Positions 59,301 to 64,000 of a stretch of 64,000 nucleotides of DNA are shown here, piece by piece. The notes beneath the pieces were generated by a model, which ran no database searches, was not told where the DNA came from, and saw only the letters and a program-made list of their open reading frames with translations. Source of the stretch: Ustilago trichophora. Lineage: Eukaryota > Basidiomycota > Ustilaginomycetes > Ustilaginales > Ustilaginaceae. The stretch is taken from the NCBI GenBank assembly GCA_900323505.1, contig OOIN01000006.1, positions 372,001 to 436,000 on the forward strand. Direction: 5' to 3'. The translations under genes and the position numbers were made by a program. How positions within the stretch are numbered: the stretch's first letter is position 1; the number at the start of each line of letters is the position of its first letter.

Positions 59301-60409
59301 GGTGGGTGAACGTGTGTTTCTCGTCGAAGCTGACTGCTACTGCCGTTGCCGCCTGCACCCCCATAGCCTGACGAGGGATGAGTGTAAGCAACGGTCGATT
59401 CGGCAGCGAGCGGGATTGAAATGGTCCCGTACTCGGTCGCGTTGTAGCCCATGAAGAGCTTTGTTGGCGTGACAAACGCCAAGCTCCTCGGCGTGTGATG
59501 CAGCGCTACCTCCCTGGTATCCCAAAATTCGCCATCGACCCAGCGAAACACTAGCAGCTTGCGCTTCACTCCCACTGCCAGCACCGTGACAAGTGTCATG
59601 ACCCCATCCTGACCATCCGCATCTGCCGCTGCTCCGCCGAAGCGCGCCCCTTCCATCGCTTTGCGCCTCTCCTCTTCTCGATACTTGACCATCGCATCCA
59701 TTCCTCGCATACTTGCGGTCTGCCAATCCTTGGAGGGAACATCGTACACGCTTGATCGATTCCTTGAGACTGTTCCCACCCCAGCTGCTCCACCGGCACC
59801 CGCCTGGTTCTGATCACCAATCGCACCTGGTCTGAACGCGCGTGATGTGATCGTTGCTGTGGGGTTGAACTTTCCTCCAGCTCCTCTCATCGATGCTCTC
59901 CCTCCTAACGGACCTGGACCGTAGTCTGGCATTTTGGGAGCGACCCGTTTCTGGATCGATGTATCCACGCCGAATGTCGTCGCACCTTTCGTCTGGAGAA
60001 GCTGCGACCGCAACTCCAGCGTCGACAAGTCATGCAGCGAGACATAGCCATCCGATAGCGAAACAAGTATATTGGCTTCTTTGATCACGCCCAGCTGGTC
60101 TATCGATCTCTTGGAGAACTGGGCTGCGCTCTGAACTGGGACGGATGGCGGGATGCGTTCCTCTCTTATGGCTGTGCGGGTGGAGAGGATGGATGCTGGC
60201 TTTGTCGGAGATCCGTGTGATGATCGCTTGGAGGGGGATGATGAAGATGTAGCTTCCGTCTGCAGCGAGCTCGATGGCTGATCAGTGCGGTAGACGTTGA
60301 GAGCGCCAGTGCTGGTACCAACAAAGAGCTTCGCGCCGTGTACGATGATGGACTCGGGCTTGCCCTTGATACCCGTGAGCAGCGGGGAGCTGTCAAAGGC
60401 GGTATGCAT
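56354..60409 (-). CDS. VPS39: Vps39/Vam6, HOPS tethering subunit
   Basis: HOPS-specific subunit binding the Rab7-type GTPase (Ypt7) at vacuole and late endosome. The start at 60409 (MHTAFDSSPLLTGIKGKPES) matches the family opening; the frame upstream begins with TTG. 1351 residues. A CNH/beta-propeller half at about 1-620 includes LFVGTSTGALNVY, ILVSLSDGYVSLHDLSTLEL and PRSLAFVTPTKLFMGY, with Gly/Ser-rich inserts. The alpha-solenoid (Vps39 domains 1 and 2) includes EEFEEALGLLDSVDNVILED, FDEAIEMFMELDTNPAKVIA, TALFKTFLFTKPALIGPLCR and GQHEGALSIYVRKLQDPTRA. The C-terminal zinc motif is TCPKCHKRLGNSVVAVNP then HYFC. A Ser/Ala-rich disordered insert lies near 690-830. Confidence 0.9.
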   Translation of the reverse strand: MHTAFDSSPLLTGIKGKPESIIVHGAKLFVGTSTGALNVYRTDQPSSSLQTEATSSSSPSKRSSHGSPTKPASILSTRTAIREERIPPSVPVQSAAQFSKRSIDQLGVIKEANILVSLSDGYVSLHDLSTLELRSQLLQTKGATTFGVDTSIQKRVAPKMPDYGPGPLGGRASMRGAGGKFNPTATITSRAFRPGAIGDQNQAGAGGAAGVGTVSRNRSSVYDVPSKDWQTASMRGMDAMVKYREEERRKAMEGARFGGAAADADGQDGVMTLVTVLAVGVKRKLLVFRWVDGEFWDTREVALHHTPRSLAFVTPTKLFMGYNATEYGTISIPLAAESTVAYTHPSSGYGGAGGNGSSSQLRRETHVHPPANSVSGPLVDLTSPSLSSWHVEDFDLSTNTAASEGTHSTGGSHTSTSISIAGGAGAGFGAALGGFGNLGGYMGLSSRGKMSVLHVDGGEVLFVRDGTGIFLGADGRPTRREGVEWSASPLEVAFAKPYVFAVLPSGSVPSLKNSSLPNAHNPVLQIRSVGTLFAVQTLCFPPATAASTSIKPTTASSSPPQVRLLTPSTGNKPPVFVVVTPTDRTALEKEGSTIWQLEMQGWGRQIDELVEKEEFEEALGLLDSVDNVILEDKDERRAHVQGLFAVSLFADERFDEAIEMFMELDTNPAKVIALYPSNVAGELSRSRQEWFPIFGGKTPAKLRAPSSSDTSETSPTPSLANLPSLATSASTAARSRLGAFLPARRPQSIVGEPAATSSLSSSPSHAGAAKPRPSRTATSATTATAHDADNLAETGSIRSVRTTTREAPEMKATASGASRDSRTAATAGSDASSRKALDALGKFLADRRRIFKPILESSPHLESKDHMAMSQIKRDTHWLLSLPNKPFGEMDKEELIAVAQTVDTALFKTFLFTKPALIGPLCRIENWCEVEQVEELLKERKKFSELIALYGGKEMHSKALGLLKQFAEDEEDVEEKMRPTIQYLQNLGPEFIDVILETSHWLLEVDAELGMEVFTADTGKVGSWPRLEIVDDLNRFDKELCAVYLEFIIENAGEADPELHDKLVRLYLRRATHLRERLQNEGDDAERAATARSTQTERDELMKKLLNFLRSSTQYRPEQILVRLPADDDDRDMLEARALLLGRMGQHEGALSIYVRKLQDPTRAEEYCRDVWRLRTASATQQPGAARQQSFMVDQDQKALADGEVFLTLLRIYLDRSSSHTPPQLDCALGLLQRHAARIDLRSALSLLPSTVSLSHIAGFINTNLRDLTRSQHEAKVIREIRTSRNWQVEETLCKLQSRRVKVGESRTCPKCHKRLGNSVVAVNPVSGAVMHYFCSIHAEQKGGQQGQRPQ

Positions 60410-60882
60410 GTTGTTGTTGGGCACCGCGCTCAATGGCGCTCCTTGTTGGCTCCGTTGCTTTCTGTTTGTGTGGATCAGTGAAGAAGTACGGATGGTTGTG
60501 ACGAAGACAGGTAAGAGGTTGTGACAGCATCGTGAAATCCGGAAAAACGAAAGTGGAGTAAAAAGGCACTCACTGCGTATCGAGGCGGCGCCAAATTTAC
60601 CGCGGGTCTGTGCGTGACCCCTTCGCGGACTTCTGCCTTCGCTTGAATGCCAAGCATTGCATGCTCACCACCTTCTTTGTTGACTACCGACGCTGCCAAC
60701 CGCATCTCTTGGATCTCTTCAGATCAGATATCCACGCATAATCTTGGCTTCGACAACGGATCATATGGATTGATAAATGCATGCAAACAGAGGAAGACTA
60801 AACAAATATATATGGAGTCGAGGCTGTCAGGTGACCAACGGGGGATCTACACAAGCACATCGTATGGGAAAGGGCGGATGAA
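60410..60882. promoter_or_regulatory. VPS39 promoter / DUS2 3' region
   Basis: 473 bp between the DUS2 stop and the VPS39 ATG, both genes on the minus strand. No conserved ORF or RNA gene seen. Confidence 0.45.
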
Positions 60883-63384
60883 TCAAGGCACAACGCGACG
60901 ACTAGTCCAGCGTCCAGTCGCAGCATTGTCACCGGGCACAAGCTCGTAGATCGTCCTCGTATCCTCTGCCAAGTTGACCAGGTCCACCTTGTACGGCTCC
61001 ACGACGACGAGGGCAAAGTTCTTCTCGCTTTCTTCGAGCTGACGCTTCTGCTCTTCGTTCTCCTCCTTTCCTGGCTGAGGCAGCTCCAAGGGCCAAGGTG
61101 AGCTAGTGTCATCTTTGGGTTTGGCGCTGTGCAACCTGTCCGCGTTGGGGTGAGGGCTTCCTGGGGTGGGACGACAGAAAGAAGCCAGCAGTCCGGCGTT
61201 GAGCTTGTTAAAGATCCTCTTGCGCTCTCCGTCCCAGTCGAATGCTTCCGAGTTACCGTTGTTGTGGTCGGGCGCTCGCGGGGGCGAGAGACGGTCGAAG
61301 GGGAACAGTGACCTCAGAGGGTGTCCAGAAGCGGGAAGGACATGGACGGTGCCACTGATGCGGAATTGCATCTGAGTGCTCTCGATCCACCAGGCGATCT
61401 CGCATTCGCCTCCACGGGATCCATCCTCTCCGTGTGCACGGAGAGAGCTCTGGCTCGTCAGCTGCTGCACCTTGGGAGTGCGAACGTCTGTGGTAGTCAT
61501 GAGGCATGGGCTGGACCCGAAAGCAGGGTTCTGGGAAGCGATTCCTCCCTCGGCCTCGCCGTCACGCTTCTCGTTGACAAATCCTCGGTGGACGACGTAT
61601 CGCACGTGAGGCTTGGCAGCATCATGCACCGAGGAAGGAGGCTCGACGGTGGAGAAGGCGTAGTAGAGGATCGACTTTTCGTTCTTGATATTCTCTCCGA
61701 TTCCGTTGGCAAGGATCTCCTTCCATTCGGGCTGGGGCGAGTTGGAGGTGGCCTTCTTCTGACCATCTCCCTTCGCATGGCCATCGCCAGCTTGCTGACC
61801 GCCTCCTTGCTGCTCGGAACCAGAAGAAGCAGAGTTGGAGAGAACTGCACCCAGACGCTGGCCGTCAAATCCACTCGAGTGGCTCGTGACCCTCTTCTCC
61901 AGCGCCTCTTTGAGGTCCTTCAGGATTTCCTTGTCAACGCTTTGAGCTTTGACAGCGTTGACGTCAACGTTGAACACGGCAGCGAGCTCTTCGTGCGTCT
62001 TGGCCTGCGAGATGCCGGTGCGCAACGCAGAGAGCTGCCTCTTGTTCAACCGTTTGCCATTGGCATTGCCGCTCTCGTTGGTTTTGAACGCCAGCTGAGC
62101 CATGCAGTACTTTGTGTTGCCGATGGGGTTGTTGAGCGCAATCGAGTACTTGACCCACTTGGGTGCGATGATCTGAGGGATGCTGATGTTTCCCTCGGCG
62201 CGGAAGCAAGAGGGGTTGGCCTCGGCTCCGCGGGCGATCATGGTCGATGTGACCCCGGTGAGCTCCTTGATGCGGGGCGCGGTGGCAAAGTCCCATACAT
62301 CGCCATTGCATACAACAGGAATGGTCTTGCCCATTTGCGCCGAGACCTTGTTGACGTGGTCCACGATCTCACGAAGGCGATGCAGAAGCGCTGGCTCTCG
62401 TGGGCGCATGTCCTTGGTGCGGCAGTGGACGGTGAGGCACTCGATAGCGCCAGTGCGGACGATCTTGTCGACCAACTCGATGGTGGCGGTCTGAGTGGGG
62501 AGAAGGCGGATCTTGCAGGTCACAGCAACGTGAGGTGGAGCAGCCCTGCGCATTGCCTTTAGGGTGTTGCACAGCAGAATGGGGGTACTGAGCATGTTGG
62601 CGCCCATACCTGCGTGTGTCGAGAACGGCTTGGGACAGCCACAGTTGAGGTCCACGGCAGCGACATCGTCGGCTTGGGTGATGGTCTTGATGGCCTCATA
62701 CGCCAAATCGGGGTTAGCAGAACCAAGCTGATATACGAGATACGGTCGCTCCACAGGATGGCACGAAAAGATCTGCTTGTTCTCCTTGAGATACTCGACA
62801 ACGCCCGTGTCAGGGTTGACCTTGCGCTCGGAGCCGATGATGGCTCGATCGACGATCTCGGGTCCCCAGACGAGATCTGCGCCGTACTCGAGCGAGAGGA
62901 GACGGGTCGGGAGGGTTCCGATGCGGACCATGGGGGCAAGGAAGATGCCGTTCTCGTATCTAAGCGGAGAGGTGCATGCAGGGATGGGCTCGAGATCGTC
63001 TACGTGCTCAGCGGCGGAGGTGTTGGCGGGTGCGGGACCGTCTTCGTAAGAAGTAGAGTCGGCAGCGACTGCTTCGACTTCCATCGGGGTGGTGGAGGAG
63101 GCAGGCTCCATCTTGGCACGTTTGGCGGGTGGCAGCATAGAGACAGGAGGCTGGCGGATCTCGGCGACGGAAGGCATGCTGGCTTGGGCGATGGCTGAAA
63201 GTGAAGGTGTGGATGGGGTCGTGGACGAGTGGGTAGCAAAGAGGCGTGTTCTTGCTACGAGGTTGGAGGTGGTAGATGGTGAAGAGGTAATGAGGTAAGG
63301 TGCAGCGATGTGGATCGAGGTAGTAAAGTTGGCGAGTGGGGTGGAACGAAGGAGCGGCGATGATAGCGCCGGCAGCCGTAGCAT
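60883..63384 (-). CDS. DUS2: tRNA-dihydrouridine synthase, Dus2/Smm1 type
   Basis: FMN-dependent enzyme reducing U20 of cytoplasmic tRNAs. 833 residues. Dus core at about 150-480: FLAPMVRIGTLPTRLLSLEY, GADLVWGPEIVDRAIIG, PYLVYQLGSANPDLAYEA, AAVDLNCGCPKPFSTHAGMG with catalytic Cys250, VTCKIRLLPTQTATIELVDK, LTVHCRTKDMRPREP, PVVCNGDVWDFATAPRI, STMIARGAEANPSCF. The MVRIGTLP motif is diagnostic of Dus2 rather than Dus1, Dus3 or Dus4. The N-terminus (MLRLPALSSPLLRSTPLANF) looks like a mitochondrial presequence, while ATG70 followed by PPAKRAKM suggests a nuclear/cytosolic form. A C-terminal extension of about 300 residues is poorly conserved. No zinc finger is present. Confidence 0.88.
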   Translation of the reverse strand: MLRLPALSSPLLRSTPLANFTTSIHIAAPYLITSSPSTTSNLVARTRLFATHSSTTPSTPSLSAIAQASMPSVAEIRQPPVSMLPPAKRAKMEPASSTTPMEVEAVAADSTSYEDGPAPANTSAAEHVDDLEPIPACTSPLRYENGIFLAPMVRIGTLPTRLLSLEYGADLVWGPEIVDRAIIGSERKVNPDTGVVEYLKENKQIFSCHPVERPYLVYQLGSANPDLAYEAIKTITQADDVAAVDLNCGCPKPFSTHAGMGANMLSTPILLCNTLKAMRRAAPPHVAVTCKIRLLPTQTATIELVDKIVRTGAIECLTVHCRTKDMRPREPALLHRLREIVDHVNKVSAQMGKTIPVVCNGDVWDFATAPRIKELTGVTSTMIARGAEANPSCFRAEGNISIPQIIAPKWVKYSIALNNPIGNTKYCMAQLAFKTNESGNANGKRLNKRQLSALRTGISQAKTHEELAAVFNVDVNAVKAQSVDKEILKDLKEALEKRVTSHSSGFDGQRLGAVLSNSASSGSEQQGGGQQAGDGHAKGDGQKKATSNSPQPEWKEILANGIGENIKNEKSILYYAFSTVEPPSSVHDAAKPHVRYVVHRGFVNEKRDGEAEGGIASQNPAFGSSPCLMTTTDVRTPKVQQLTSQSSLRAHGEDGSRGGECEIAWWIESTQMQFRISGTVHVLPASGHPLRSLFPFDRLSPPRAPDHNNGNSEAFDWDGERKRIFNKLNAGLLASFCRPTPGSPHPNADRLHSAKPKDDTSSPWPLELPQPGKEENEEQKRQLEESEKNFALVVVEPYKVDLVNLAEDTRTIYELVPGDNAATGRWTSRRVVP

Positions 63385-64000
63385 GAACTATTGGTGACGG
63401 TTGAAGATCGGAGGATGATGCAGGGTGTGAAGGACAAGAACTCTTGCTTTAAGGACCTTTTTAGAGGCGTCGGTAGAGGAGCCCCACACAGCCGACGCTA
63501 TGAGTGTGGAATGGGCCTGAGCGTAGGTGCTGGAAGAATATGAATCAGCGTCGAGCTCGAAAGTGGTTGACAGAGAGAGATGGGCGTTATGCAACCAAGG
63601 CCCACGTCGATCGAACCAAGATTGCGGTTGTGGTTGTGGTTGTGGTTGTGGTTGTGCGAAGGGTAAGTGTTAGGAAACGGTGACTGCGCTGTGCTCTTGC
63701 ATTTTTGTCTGCTCTCTGAGAACTTGGCAGCTTTGAATTCGCGGTCAAAATTCTTGGAGAAAAAAAAGGTGATGAGTGTGGAGGAAAACGGCAGCATTTC
63801 GCTTTTCTGCACACCTTTGCTAAGAGCCGATCTTGCTGCCGGCCTTTGCTCGTCACTCTGTCTTTCATGCCGCTTGCAACACTCGTCAGGTTGCCGTCAA
63901 GTCGACAACGAGGCAGAGCTTCTGGAATGAAGCAGTATGGCAGGTAACTCAGCATGCTGGCCCTCTGACAAGCAATGGAATCTAATGCTTTTGGAGGAGA
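63385..64000. other. Right-edge region, no gene assigned
   Basis: DUS2 upstream DNA. It contains a (GGTTGT)n microsatellite at about 63626-63655 and an A-rich tract near 63762. Short frames on both strands lack recognisable features; a gene extending beyond the window cannot be excluded. Confidence 0.5.
63626..63655. repeat. (GGTTGT)n microsatellite
   Basis: About five perfect hexamer copies upstream of DUS2. Confidence 0.85.

Overview
The window is nuclear DNA of a fungus, most likely a smut (Ustilaginomycotina, Ustilaginales). This follows from long, mostly intronless genes, short GTAAGT...CAG introns where introns occur, Ser/Ala/Pro/Gln-rich low-complexity stretches inside conserved proteins, pyrimidine-rich upstream regions, and fungal families such as Mgm1, Nst1, Ubp2, Vps8, Vps39/Vam6, Laa1, Tan1 and a fused BIO3-BIO1. 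The genus is inference only. No rRNA, tRNA, CRISPR array or bacterial-style operon was seen.

Layout. (1) 1-7.1 kb: the 3' part of a large coiled-coil protein of unknown function, then a three-exon sodium:solute symporter with an unusually long second intron. (2) 7.6-20.4 kb: an accessory island. It holds a CACTA-like transposon (a Tnp2-type transposase broken by one in-frame TGA, plus a second coiled-coil ORF), tandem repeats, an NST1 gene that lacks its expected C-terminal half, and a chromodomain-like ORF that one good intron would splice in frame to NST1. Palindromic GGTGGCTC-rich repeats in opposite orientation, sharing a perfect 20-bp T-rich tail, lie at both edges. (3) 20.9-63.4 kb: dense housekeeping DNA. 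In order: MGM1(-), dUTPase(+), VPS8(-), glutamate-cysteine ligase modifier subunit(+), UBP2(-), LAA1(+), TAN1(-), an unknown conserved protein(+), BIO3-BIO1 fusion(-), a fungal family of unknown function(-), a 2.5-kb gene-free gap, VPS39(-) and DUS2(-).

The housekeeping genes alternate in strand, giving divergent pairs with 0.3-0.7 kb shared promoters (MGM1/DUT1, VPS8/GCLM, UBP2/LAA1, TAN1/unknown) and convergent pairs 100-150 bp apart. Several act in endomembrane traffic: Vps8 is the CORVET-specific and Vps39 a HOPS-specific subunit of the two vacuolar/endosomal tethers, and Laa1 works with AP-1. Two act on tRNA (Tan1, Dus2). The dUTPase promoter carries three ACGCG (MCB-like) boxes within 24 bp, as expected of an S-phase gene.

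Several long reading frames open with TTG or GTG upstream of the real start. For MGM1, VPS8, UBP2, BIO3-BIO1, VPS39 and the transposase I moved the start to the first suitable ATG; the coordinates below reflect this.
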